In this document: positions 22,425 to 34,222 of the stretch, in pieces | Layout of the letters: each line of letters begins with the position of its first letter | Position numbering within the stretch: the first letter of the stretch is position 1 | DNA from: Costus lasius | Taxonomy: Eukaryota; Streptophyta; Magnoliopsida; Zingiberales; Costaceae | Assembly: GCA_027563935.2 (NCBI GenBank) | Contig: CM050446.2 | Location: forward strand, 128,046,499-128,110,498 | DNA length: 64,000 nt | Direction: 5' to 3' | The notes under the pieces: model-generated | What the model was told of the DNA's origin: nothing | What the model saw: only the letters and a program-made list of their open reading frames with translations | The model's database searches: none | Translations under genes and position numbers: made by a program

Positions 22425-25400
22425 ATGGCTGCTGTGGCGGCTCTTTCCTCAGGACTCTTCTTCGCCTCTATTTCCAATCAAAGAATCGCAGGAAACCTCT
22501 CTCGCTGCACGACCAAGCCTTTCCTCTGTAACCCCCTCCGTGTCCCTCCTCGCACCTATTTTCGCTCTTCTCATCCAACCTTTTCTAGGTATGTATCTAA
22601 TTCTCCGTTTCACTTGACTAAGTGGGGGGCTTTTTTATTGATTCTGTAGTCAAAATCGAAGCTTCGAAGTCGTTTGCCTTGATCAAAATTCAAGACGCCG
22701 TTATACCCTATTGATGATTTGCTCGAATTAAAATCTTTGATTAAATCTTCGTGACTGATCTCTAATCTGCTTTTCGAACTTGAAAATTTTCCAGTTTTGC
22801 TGTTGTGCTCCGGTCATGATTTCTGTCGTTTGGCATAAGCATATATCCGACAGTGTGGTGCATGGAATTAGCTTGACTAACTACATGTTTATCATTGTTG
22901 ATTTATACATATTTCAAAATATTTTGGCTGTTATTTTCGCAAAGTCTTGCCTCTGTTTTTGTCCATGATCGACTCGATGCATTTTCTTCAAATTACCTTT
23001 AGAATAACCTTTGTTTTATTTATGTAGGAGGTTGCTTAAAGTAAAGGCTGCGACGGTGCAAGAGAAAGATGAAAAGGTGAACGTGGAAGACAGTTTCCCT
23101 GTGAAGTCACTTCCCCAGATTGAGAGAGAAGCAATTGATTCCGGTCCGGGAACCAGTGGAACTGCTGTGGCGGTCCCATGGAATGTGAAACTTGAGCAAT
23201 CCTTCAATATTTTTCTTACAGTAAGTTGTCTTTTTCTTTATCTGGAAATATTCATTGTTAGTATAATATATTATTATTACATGAGACTTTTCTGCCAAAA
23301 TTTCTTATGACCTTCGATTTTATGCCTTTGTGTTGTTATTAATTTAACTTCTTACTATATAAAAAAACTTTAGTACATTACGTAATTCAAGTAGTGATTT
23401 TATCTTACCAGTTCTACGATTGAATGCCCAAGTGTGTGTTCACTTTTGCTGGATTACCTGTGTTACTCCTCATCTTATCATAGCGACAACTGTGCAATAA
23501 TTTCAATGGTTCAACCTGCGAGATGGACTTGTTAGGAATCTGTTGTTTCCTTATTTACAATTATACTTGCTTGACATGATGCACACTTGAACGGACCTAT
23601 GTGTATAAAAGTTGGACAAAGACATGGATGTACTCCCATGTCATTGTAGAAATGCAAACCTCTTTCTTAAGCTTTCTCCCGGAAACTTGGTCCATTGACT
23701 CTATAGTCCTTCAAAGGTATGCTGTAGCCAGATGCTACTGGTGGTTTGTTTCCTTACATGATCCTAATCCTATCATTAAATCTGCTTCCTCTTTGTAAAA
23801 AATTATAATTATGAATGATGTGAAGTAGAAAAAATAAATAAAATACTTACATGATAGTTATTGTTTCCAATTGATGTTCACTGTATTTATTTGTTTGAAT
23901 CAGATGTACCATCTTTCTTGTTAATTGAATAGCTATAATGTTAACTGTTATTCTTTTGTAGGATACTACAATCGCGGTACTCGATTCATTTTACCATGAT
24001 CGTCACTATGCAAGATTCTTTGTTTTGGAGAACATAGCTAGAGTACCATATTTTGGTAATTTCTTAGGCCATTATATTATGTTTTATCCAGTTGTGCGCG
24101 ACTTGCATTTTTTTTATTTGCTATTGACCATATTGTTTGGTAGCTTTTATATCTGTCTTGCACATGTATGAGAGCTTTGGTTGGTCGAGAAAAGCTGATT
24201 ATATAAAAGTACATTTTGCTGAGAGCTGGAATGAATTTCACCATCTGCTTATCATGGAGGTAGGGATTAAATATCATGTGTTAATTTTTAATTCTTTTTC
24301 TTTGTTAATTGAAGCTTTACAGGATCTTCTCAAAAATAGACATCATTGTTGTGCTTGTACTTGGCCTCATGCCCTCAAGTTTGTTATTATCTTAACCGTT
24401 GTCCAGCCCTTCAAATTTAATAATGTTGCTTTAATTATATCGTAACCTTGTGCTCATCTTTAGTAATCTCTTGTTTGGATAAGTGAAGCCACCTCACTCT
24501 ATTATGATGTGATCATCACTCTTACAATATCCCCACAAATATTCCTCTAATTTCCCTTTATCATTTAATACTATTTCTTTCATTTTGGTTTCTAATAAGG
24601 TAATTACTAGTTGTTAGGTTATTTAATAATACGACAACAAAGGTTCCTATAAAACTAACACATAAGAGATACGAGATTTAATTCCTGATATGGGACTAAA
24701 TCTCTAATGACAACACTACTAGTTACCCTTATGTTCTAATACTCTGTCAAGTTGGATAATAGATATTGATCATGTACAGTTAGTCACAAGGAGTAGAAAC
24801 CTATTAATAGTAAGACATGTGAAAACGTCTCTCAACTGATTTTTTAAAGTGGTGAGAACAATGCATATCCTCTTGGACATCACAACATTACTCACAAAAT
24901 AATTGTCCACTCAATATGTTTAGTTCATTCATGAACACAGGGTTGCTTGCAATGTCAATTATTACTTGATAATGTTATTGATTTACCATGAGTAAAACAA
25001 ATATCTTTCATTAGGGGTTGACCACATCAAAAGCAGTATGCATTATTGCTCTACACTTGAGATTAGATGTAACATGTTTTTTTGTTTGCTTTTCTAAACA
25101 AACAAGATTTCCTCCAATATAGATGTAGTAGCTATAGGTAAATCTCGGCTTCATTATTGCTAGGATAATCAAGTAATCAACATTAGTATAAGATTCAGTT
25201 CATAGATGCCCATGTCTTTAGTGAAAGACTCCTATTTCTAGAGGAACCTTTCAAGTAGTGAAGAGTTTTGAAAACCATTATTGAATGACATTATTTAGGA
25301 TTTTACATGTATTGGGTCGTAGCACCAAAAGCATAAGAAATATTAGGTTTGGTAATAGTGATATACATTGGTTTCTGACAAGTTTTCGATATTGTATGGA

Positions 25401-28400
25401 ATCAACAACTTAGTGTCATCACCTCTACTGTACTTAGGACAAGGAAGAATTATGGCATCAACATGTTTGCACTCTAGAAGGCCAAGTAAAGTTATACCAA
25501 TAGTTGCAGAAGTAGTAATTTAGTAGAAGCTTGAAGTGGTTTCTCATATTCTACTATGTTTATAATGGCAGTAAGAATAGTCTCGGCTATAGTAGGAGAA
25601 ATAACAACATTAGCCTGAATGGGATGCCCAAACTTTTGCTGTCTTTTGAAGGATAATTTGAGTGTCCACAACGCACACAAGGAAATCCAAGGCCCTGTCC
25701 CCAACCATGACAAGAATGTTCTCTTATAGGACCAGAGTCTCCATTTGAGGTAAGAGCAATAGCTTCAATGGTAACAATAGTGAAACTATTAGATGAAGGG
25801 ATGACAAAAACCTTAATCTTAAGAAGCCTATTAAAGGCATTCTCAAGACTTGGAGCATGACACTAGGGATGACAAGAACCTTAATCTTAAGAAGCCTATT
25901 AAAGGCAACTTATTTGACCAGACCCGACCCGACCCAACCCAACCCAACCGGTTTATAGCGGGTCGAGTGCTCGATTAACTAAATGGGATGTGTTTAGATT
26001 TTATGGGTCTGGTTTGGGTTTATGGGTGCAAGTATCTGATATTGATACTTGGTTTTAAAAATAAATATAAATCTATTTTTATTTTTAAAAATAAGATTTA
26101 AAATTTCGATTCGAATCGGCTAAAATTTTTAATTTGTACCGGTGCGAGACGGTCCGATTTTACTGTAACATTATATCGGTGCACTCAGTTTCATCATAGC
26201 ATACCGGTTTGGACCGATTTTTCAAATCTTGATTAAAAATACAAAATAAAAATAAAATATTTATTATATAAATATTTTTAATATTTTTATTAAATTATAT
26301 TTTATAAAATATTTTAAAATAAAAGAAATTAAATTTTTTTATTTGTTAAATGCCCTACTAGGGTTTGGGTTAACTTTTATTTTGTAATGCTTTCACTCAC
26401 ATTCTTAACTTTGTCGTTTTTTCAATATTGTTTTGTAATGAAAATTGCTTTTGTACCTGCCTGCTGATGCTGATACTTAATCACGCGTTCACCTAGCTGG
26501 CAGAGTTTCTTTTCACATACTGAAAGTTTATGTCGTACTGTTTTCTTCTACAGGAGCTTGGGGGTAATTCTTTCTGGTTTGATCGTTTTCTTGCCCAGAC
26601 TGTTGCATTTTTTTACTACTTCATGACTGTTGGAATGTACATTCTGAGCCCCAGAATGGCATGTGAGTAAAACATTTTTCATCCCTGTACACTTTGTTTT
26701 TTGAGATACTTTACCTCTACTGCTGCTCTTCGTTCTACATAGGTGAGATTTTTCAGTCAATTATTTTCTGAAGCTAGAACATTTCATGAATGGTGCGAAT
26801 CAAATATTGTTCTAAGAAATTTGGTGTACATAAGATTTCTTGTTTGTGAACATTTAGAAAACTTGAGTTTGGAATGTAATATTCATTTGTTTGGTTGGCA
26901 ATGGAATCTAAAGTACTTTGATTCTTCTGTGGTGCTTATTTAATATTGTTATAAGAATTTTGGTGTATATAAGATTTTCTTATTTGGAAACATTTAGAGA
27001 ACTTGGAATTTGGAAAGTAATTTTAGTTTTTTTGGTTGGCAATGGAAACTAAACATCAATTTTGGCCAATATCAGTCTCGTTATAATACATTTAATGACA
27101 CGAGATGAATCAATTAGGAGCAATTGTGCAATAAGAGATAGAGGGAGACCTAAGAAGAGTTAAATAAATGCAATTTCACTCCCCTTGGTATAAATGGAGG
27201 TATGGCCAGTTCAATGACAGCAAAGATACATATAACCAACCTTGAATAATTGTGACTTTATAGCTTATTGTTTTCCTCTGAATGGCGAACAACTTTAAAC
27301 CACCCAACAGTTTAGAAAATAGGTATAAAATTCTTACACATAGCACGTTTACACTCAATTTGCACAAATCTCATTATATATTATGCGCTTTATTTTCACT
27401 TAATCTTATTAAACGAGAAATTATGACAATTAAAGAATCGATATTGCATAAAAGCCTACATGTAATTTATATTCTAGTTGTTATTTAATAGCATAAATAC
27501 AATTGTATTGTATTGGCGATTATATAATACCTCTATATATGGTCGCTATAGTTCATGATTATGATAATATGTGATATGAAAAGTTCTAATATACTGATAT
27601 TAACACAAGTAATAATGTAATAACATTTATGGTGGTAAAAACATTATCATAATGGAAGATAAAATGATATTACCGCTTTGTTAAAGAGGTGAAGTTATTG
27701 TAAATTTGTCTTTCTATGTTTTGCACCTTCCATATCGTGCGACAGTAATCTTGTCTTATCACCCGCAATCAATTAGTTTTAGTGCCTATATTTTTTGCAT
27801 AAGATAACTAGGGTGATACAACAGTTACCAAATAGCTTTATATATGTGTGTTTGTGTGTGTGGCATTTTAAGTTTTATCAAAATTTGAGTAACTAAAGAG
27901 TCTTGAGAGAGTTGTCAGAAACTAGAATAGTTGTGTCAGACTTATCTTTGGTCCCACGAATTCATTAATCTTAAGCACCTCAGGACGTGAGCATACATCA
28001 TTCTAAGCTACTTTCAGCAATTAAATATTTAAATTGATTTAGTGAATTACTTTTTAGTGAAAATCTTAGATTCATATGTTCATGGAAGTTCAAATTTGAT
28101 AATAATTAGTCATATTGTATCGAAAACCTAAAATGCATATGTATGGAAGTAATGCAACTTTGAATGCCTTATTTTGCTATTATTCTATGATCTGTAGCAG
28201 CAATTCGTTTAAGGTATTCTAGTGCCCTCATATTTTAATTTAAGTTTTGAAAATATTTTATAAAAGGTGCCGATTGGAATTTTGTCATTTTTGCAAATTG
28301 AACAATAAAGAGAAAAAAATTACTTCTTATTAAGTTAGATAGTATTTGAACTTAACTCTTATCATATTTTACTGCAGATCACTTCTCAGAATGTGTTGAA

Positions 28401-29983
28401 CGACATGCATACTCAACATATGACAAGTTTTTAAAGCTTCGAGAAGGTGCATCACCATCTTTTTTTCGTTTCTTCCATTGAAGAGATTTATTGACATAAA
28501 TAGCATAGAGATTTAAACTTTGAAAAACAAGAAAGGGAAAAGACTTCTTTATCTACAGTCTTTGAATATTTTAGGAACAGTGACTTTTCCGCAACCCTTT
28601 GTACATTTTACTTTATTATTGGATACATCGTTCCAAGTAGGTGTAACTAGAGAAAATACTATCTTTTTTAAAAAAAAATTAATTAATATATTTTTGGTGA
28701 AGTGCTTATTATAAACATTTTATAGCCATTTCATAATTGTATCGTGATGTTGTGGGAATGTGAAAGGGCACAGGCACACATAATGTTCTGAAGATATGTC
28801 CATACCTTATGGAAGCGCAGCAAGTCTATGCTATGGAGTCTATATTTGCTCAATGTATACATAACACGTCAAATGCTCTAGTATTATTTTTTGCATCACT
28901 TTGTACTTCTGTTTCAAATATTTTCTTTATTCCGTGCGTGGAGAATATGCTGAGGACATAATTATGGAAACAATTTACTCATGCTGATGGTTCTCTGCCT
29001 TATTGGAAACTTCCTCGTGTTCCTTACACCATTGTGCAGGTCTTTCTTGCTACATGTTTTACCTTGCTAAGACCAAGTTTAAGGTTATTAACTTGTACGA
29101 ATATCATGTTATGCTATTGTAACGACTTTCGGAGAAGTCAGAATCAACTATGTTTGTGCCTACCGAAATAGTGCAGAAGATAAATGTATTCTTTTTAATA
29201 GAAGATAGTGCATTTGCCAGTTTCATATTATGGCAATTATCCACACCAATACTACCTGCTGATTTTGTGTCAGAAAATATTTGGTGTGCTTTAGATTTTC
29301 TTACCATTGCAGGTGTTTGTTACTTTATTTTGCTTTATCCATTTCTCATAGTTCCACCATGCCCATATGATAATTGGAGTTATAAATTTTTTACTTGTTT
29401 TTTTTCCTGAAAATATTTTTTGTCTACTTCTGATTTCACCTCATCTTTTTCTTTTTTTTCATTTTTCAGAAGAACTTAAAACTTTGCCTGCTCCTCAAGC
29501 TGCCATCGACTACTACATGAATGGGGATTTATACATGTTTGGTGAGTTTGATAAATCTTGATATATGTAATTTGTAAATATTAACGCCTTTATCTAGCAC
29601 GTATGAGTTTTTTTTTTTTTTAATTTACAGATGAATTCCAAACATCTAGAACTCCCAAGTCAAGGAGGCCGAAAATAGGTATAGCCGCGATCTTAAATTC
29701 CCAGCTGATGTTGCCTTAATCTGATTATTCTTTTGGGCAGTCATTCTGCTTCTTAGCTAATTTGCAATTACCTTTATCTAATGCTTGTACATGTTGTTGC
29801 TTCTTATCAGAAAGTCTCTATGATGTTTTCATTAATATTCGAGACGATGAGGCCGAACATTGCAAAACAATGGCTGCATGCCAAACTGAGGGAAATCTGC
29901 AGTCTCCTCATTCACTTGCCCTGAAAACCGACCGCGAAGGTATTGTAGACTGCGTTAAAAAGTCGATGAAATCCCATAGTTAA
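22425..29983 (+). CDS. PTOX: Plastid terminal oxidase (plastoquinol oxidase, IMMUTANS type), nine exons
   Basis: PTOX is a diiron oxidase on thylakoid membranes that passes electrons from plastoquinol to oxygen. It supports carotenoid desaturation and chlororespiration. Exons: 22425-22588, 23028-23220, 23962-24055, 24144-24259, 26554-26662, 28378-28446, 29470-29541, 29631-29678 and 29811-29983 (1038 nt, 345 residues). All junctions are GT-AG and in phase. The family is about 350 residues with nine exons in Arabidopsis. Residues 1 to about 60 are a Ser/Arg-rich transit peptide. The ligands known from Arabidopsis are all present at a constant offset: E142, E181, H184, E233, E302 and H305. The 16-codon exon 8, reported as needed for activity, is intact. 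Oddities are N143 where the family usually has Thr (LET motif) and S165 where it usually has Trp (YESFGWW). The ATG at 22425 follows a GC-rich leader. Intron 4 carries Ty1/copia debris. Confidence 0.95.
24720..25240 (-). pseudogene. Ty1/copia RNase H remnant in PTOX intron 4
   Basis: The minus strand contains [10 protein letters not shown] and then a block like [19 protein letters not shown], corresponding to the GGNLVSWRSKKQ and SSAEAEYRAMA region of copia RNase H. Further on comes [15 protein letters not shown], corresponding to IASNPVFHERTKHIE. Stops and shifts interrupt it. The sequence at 24590-24740 may be a piece of its LTR. Minus-strand sequence near 25600-25740 with CVRCGH may be a gag zinc-knuckle scrap, which is weak. 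Confidence 0.55.
25915..26340. repeat. Low-complexity and dispersed-repeat sequence in PTOX intron 4
   Basis: A run of gacccgacccaaccc units (25916-25950) is followed by AT-rich DNA and phrases such as taccggtgcgagacggtc and cataccggtttggacc. The latter resemble the accggtac family seen elsewhere in the window. No ends could be defined. Confidence 0.35.
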
Positions 29984-31954
29984 ATATGGAAATTTGATGG
30001 ATAATTATAGCTTAAATATTGCACGTGTGTCCAGATCAATGAACGATCAATATTTCCCTGGTGGCGATGTAATGAAACACAAGGCAGCAGTGCTTGAGAG
30101 GTTGCTCGCTCGCTCGCTTGTTCCATGCGTCATCAACGCGTTGTTGAAAGAATTTTCGCTGTAACATAGTTAAATATGCTTGGTATGTTCGGCTTCTTAT
30201 TAAAAAGTGGGTATTATGTTGGACTTCTTTTTGTTCCTAGAAATGAAACAAAAGATGTAATGTGATGTCCTCAACTGTCTGGATCTTATTAAAGCTATCT
30301 TAATCTGCTTCACGTTACTTGTACAGTCAATCACGCGGATTAATTGATGGATTTTAGATACATGTGGCTGATCCTTTTGCCAAGTAGTAAAGCACACGAG
30401 CTCACCTGTGGAGGTGAGCAGTTGACCGCCGGTAGCTGTCAATCAGAGATAAGTAGTGGCTGGTATGCGCACAGACCGGCGAGAGGACACGCAGGCATCA
30501 TCCGTCGGGAGTACTCGAAAGGAAATTAAGGTGGATTAAGTCAAGAAATGGAGACGTTCGCAGATGTAAGAAGTGTGCACAGCGTAGGTTGGGACAAGTG
30601 GGTGGAATGAAGAGGATAAAGAAGGATATGAGAGTGATGGAGGAGGGTTCAGATTCAGGCTAACCAGAAAGGATTTGTGGCAGAGGAGAGAACGAACACA
30701 GGCGTCTGCTGTCAGAAAGGATTAGCTAACGACGAACATAGATGGAGCTACAGATGGCACCACCCGCCCGCACTACAAACGAGAAGTAAACTTCTTTTTT
30801 CTCTCCCTTATCTTAGTGAAATTTATCCTCTTTGTCTGCATGTGGGTTTTGGTCTTGAAAAATAGAGAAGTTTGCAGACGGTGACATTTCACTAGGGTTC
30901 TTATAATAAACTTCTACTCGTAAAAGACAAAAAGATGGTGACCACTAATATTTTGGATTTGATAAAATTTTGATGGACCATGATATTGATGTGTCACTTC
31001 TGATGAATAGATGGTGGGGGCAATTTGTCTCAGCTCTTTCTTAGGAATTATGATATTGACAATAATATCAGTATATCTCATCCGCTGTACAAGGTACATA
31101 TTGTCATAGCATGATCAACATCATCTAGAATAGTGCCCTACTGGATTATGTGAAGTTGTACAGGTAAGAAGTAAGTTCTGGATATATGCGAACCATAATT
31201 ATTAAATGAATAATAATAAAGCAATATGATAATGTAAAAACTCATAGTTGTTTGGTGGAAGGAATCTAAAAGTTAGATAGCATTAGTCATAATCATGATC
31301 ATAAAGATTCTCATAATGTATTGCAATTTGCAACTCTCTATTCTTATAGTTGAGCAAACACATGCCTATAAGGTGAAATTATAATTCCAAGTACCCCTTG
31401 ATATTAAATTATGATAAACACAAGTTTTTGATATCAAGGCTCATAGGGATTTTTGAGTTGTTGAGGAGAATCTTTTTGCTATTTTTGACCCTAGAAATAA
31501 ATTCCTATCCTAGATTGTGTGGATTCATTATGTGCTACTACTAGAGAACTAGATATTGGCCTTTACAACTTTCTATGAAAACATTATAATAGAGGTATCC
31601 AAATAAATTAACTCATGAAATAAGTGGCATTGTATCTATCATGAATTAAAAATATAAGAAAAATTAAAGCAAACAATTTAGTGAAATATTAACATAAAAA
31701 AAATGGTTGGAAAAAAGGAGTTAAAAAAATACAAGGAAGTATATTGGTAAAGAGTTATTCCCAAGGAAATTTGTGATTCATTGGAAGCCTTGCTTTGCCA
31801 TATTTATGTTTGAACGATGGTTTGAAGGTTTATAGGAGACTTTGGATGAATGAAACACCAAGAAGAGAAAACAAATATCTAGTTGGTGTTAACGAAGCAT
31901 AAGAGAATTGGTGTACACAAGGGGTTGGCAACTATCCCTTTGACCTAGTTGCCC
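29984..31954. other. Intergenic sequence downstream of PTOX
   Basis: The first 250 bp are probably the PTOX 3' UTR. A more GC-rich island (about 30380-30780) of unknown nature follows, then AT-rich DNA. No gene, RNA or element with definable ends was recognised. Confidence 0.35.
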
Positions 31955-32186
31955 AATTTGATAATTCACAATCAAATTTGGGCAAAATTGTTGTTGATGT
32001 TCAAACCTATTAAATTTAATTACTTCAATCTAAAAGATTTGCATGAGTAGATTGACTCAGTTGATGCATAATTTGATAATTCACAATCAAATTTGGGCAA
32101 AATTGTTGTTGGTGTTCAAACCTATTAAATTTAATTACTTCAATCTAAAAGATTTGCATGAGTAGATTGACTCAGTTGAATGCATC
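31955..32186. repeat. Tandem duplication, two units of about 115 bp
   Basis: Units 31955-32069 and 32070-32186 begin aatttgataattcacaatca and end gactcagttgatgcat. They differ by only a couple of bases (gttgatgttc versus gttggtgttc, and one inserted a). This is a recent local duplication in AT-rich intergenic DNA. Confidence 0.9.
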
Positions 32187-32862
32187 AGTGACCTTGTTTA
32201 TTCTTCTTGATTTATGTTTTAGAACAAAAATATATTATGTAAAAATTCTACTTATTTAGTATGTTTAGGTCTTGATTTTTTTGGCCTATAAAAAAGATAA
32301 GACTTAATATCGCTATTTGGAATAAACTCATTATAAATTAAATAATGATGCTAGAGCTTAGGAGATTGGGCTACTATATAAAATACTATATGAGATGTGA
32401 TGGACCATCTAGAACAGAAAGAGGGCAGTACTAACAATTAAGAAGAAAAGTAAAGAAAATTACAGAGATATTATTGAAATATGTTGTATAAAGTGATTAT
32501 TTTATTTATAAAAATCTAATTATTTTATAAATTTATAGCTAGCATATTGGCTGCCCACATGAATGTTATGAAAAAAAAAATAAAAAATATATTAAATTTA
32601 AATACATTTAAATTTAATGTGTTTTTATTTTTTTTCTGTGGATTTTAGTTAACAAATGCGAACAACTCATGGGCTTCAGAAATATCGTGGGCCACGGAGC
32701 CTGAATTATTATAGCAATATGGTGCGGGCCTAGGCCCAGGCATATCTTAGCATCGTGGCAATACAATTTAAATTGACGAAGTTTCTAGAAGATCAACTGT
32801 TCACGTACTATCTAGCTTACAATTTACATTCATTCTTAACCCTAAACCAGATCGGCATCAAA

Positions 32863-33315
32863 TCAATGCTCAACACCTTCCCCGCGGTGCATCGCCGACG
32901 CCGCCCTGGTCCGGCAAATGGGGCAGACCGGCGCGGTGAGCAGCCACCGATCGACGCAGCGCGCGTGGAAGCTGTGCCTGCACGCTGGCAGCAGTCGGCA
33001 CCGCTCACCCGCGCTGAAGCTCTCCAAGCACACGGCGCAGTCGCCGTCGACTAGTCCGCTACGCCGCCGGAACTCGTAGCACGGCAGCGCCCGCAGCTCC
33101 TCCGGCGACAGCCCCCGCGATAACTCGTTACCTATCTCCCTTCCGCTGCCGCTGGAGCTGGAGGCAGAGACCGACCAGCGCTGGAACGCCTTGCCGACGA
33201 TTGAGACGTGGAGGGCCACCAGGACTCCGATGCCGAAGAGGAGGAGCGTGGCGGAGACGGCCGCCGCTGCTGCCGCGAAATGGGCTGCGATGAAGAGCAA
33301 CCTGTAGCTGGGCAT
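32863..33315 (-). CDS. RING-H2 finger protein, ATL-like E3 ubiquitin ligase
   Basis: This is a single-exon gene of 150 residues starting at the ATG at 33315-33313; the frame runs three bases further to a GTG. An N-terminal hydrophobic segment (about 7-42) would anchor it in a membrane. Residues 68-79 (RGLSPEELRALPC) resemble the GLD region of ATL proteins. The RING-H2 finger binds two zinc ions through C93, C96, C112, H114, H117, C120, C131 and C134, with the conserved Trp at 124 and Pro at 132 expected for E2 contact. Anchor, GLD-like region and RING-H2 in this order define the plant ATL group, which ubiquitinates target proteins. The substrate cannot be inferred. The gene is GC-rich in AT-rich surroundings. 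Confidence 0.9.
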   Translation of the reverse strand: MPSYRLLFIAAHFAAAAAAVSATLLLFGIGVLVALHVSIVGKAFQRWSVSASSSSGSGREIGNELSRGLSPEELRALPCYEFRRRSGLVDGDCAVCLESFSAGERCRLLPACRHSFHARCVDRWLLTAPVCPICRTRAASAMHRGEGVEH

Positions 33316-34212
33316 CACTTTGATGTCTCTGCCCTTGTTTAAGATTGAGATATATGGAAGTGGAGGAGGAGACGGCGGAGACGATGCGGGAGGAGGCGGC
33401 CGCTTGGCGGAGGTTGGTAGAATTGGGAAAGTGCTTAAGTTACATGTGAATGAGAACGTGAGCTAAAGGGGTCCAATTGTTATGATGGGACGGTGATGGA
33501 GGCTAAAGATAATCGTTGAATTGTTTAGGTAACACCTTCCTATTTCATAGGACGGTAAGTAGGAAGGTAACACCAACATTCTTCATATTATTTTTTTTTA
33601 TAAGTACTTTCTTTTTATAAATCCTATTTCAACTCTATCTTATTAAAACTTAACTCTCTATTTAATATATGAACTTTTTAAATATCTGATTTAAATATTT
33701 ATCATTTTAAATTTTAACTTTATATATATAATTAATCGAATAAAATTTAGATATTCAATCCTATAAAAATTATAATGATAGCCAAATTTAGGATAAAATG
33801 GATACCCGAATATAGATATTTATATATACGGGTTCGATAGTGGATAATGCTATTCGAACTCGACTCGAATAGTATATACACTATACATATTCGAACCAAA
33901 CTTGATTAATAGTTATCTGATAACCTGAAAATGAGTTTGGATAAAGCGGATATTAACTAAAACACCGCCCAATTGTCATCTCTACTATCTGAGTTTTTTT
34001 AATAAAGATCTTTATCTCTTAAGTATTTATATTATTACATTAATTTACTTTAAAATAGTAAATGATAATGTAAAATATAAAAAATGTACTTTTACCTATA
34101 TCGAATATAAAATTATTAGTTTGATTTTGGCCAATTTTTAAAGCATGGGTTTGGATTTAGATTGGATAAATTTTATAAATTTCAGTTCAAATTGAGTTAC
34201 TCTAATTTAACA
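33316..34212. other. Upstream region of the RING-H2 gene with MITE-like AT-rich sequence
   Basis: The first 200 bp are the probable promoter and leader of the minus-strand RING gene. From about 33590 the DNA is AT-rich with phrases such as ggatacccgaatatag and accgcccaattgtcatctct (about 33964-33983). The latter is the reverse of an agagatgacaattgggcgg end, and a related end (agggatgacaattaggtag) occurs at 59196. I suspect a decayed MITE but could not fix its ends. Confidence 0.35.
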
Positions 34213-34222
34213 ACCTCCACGG

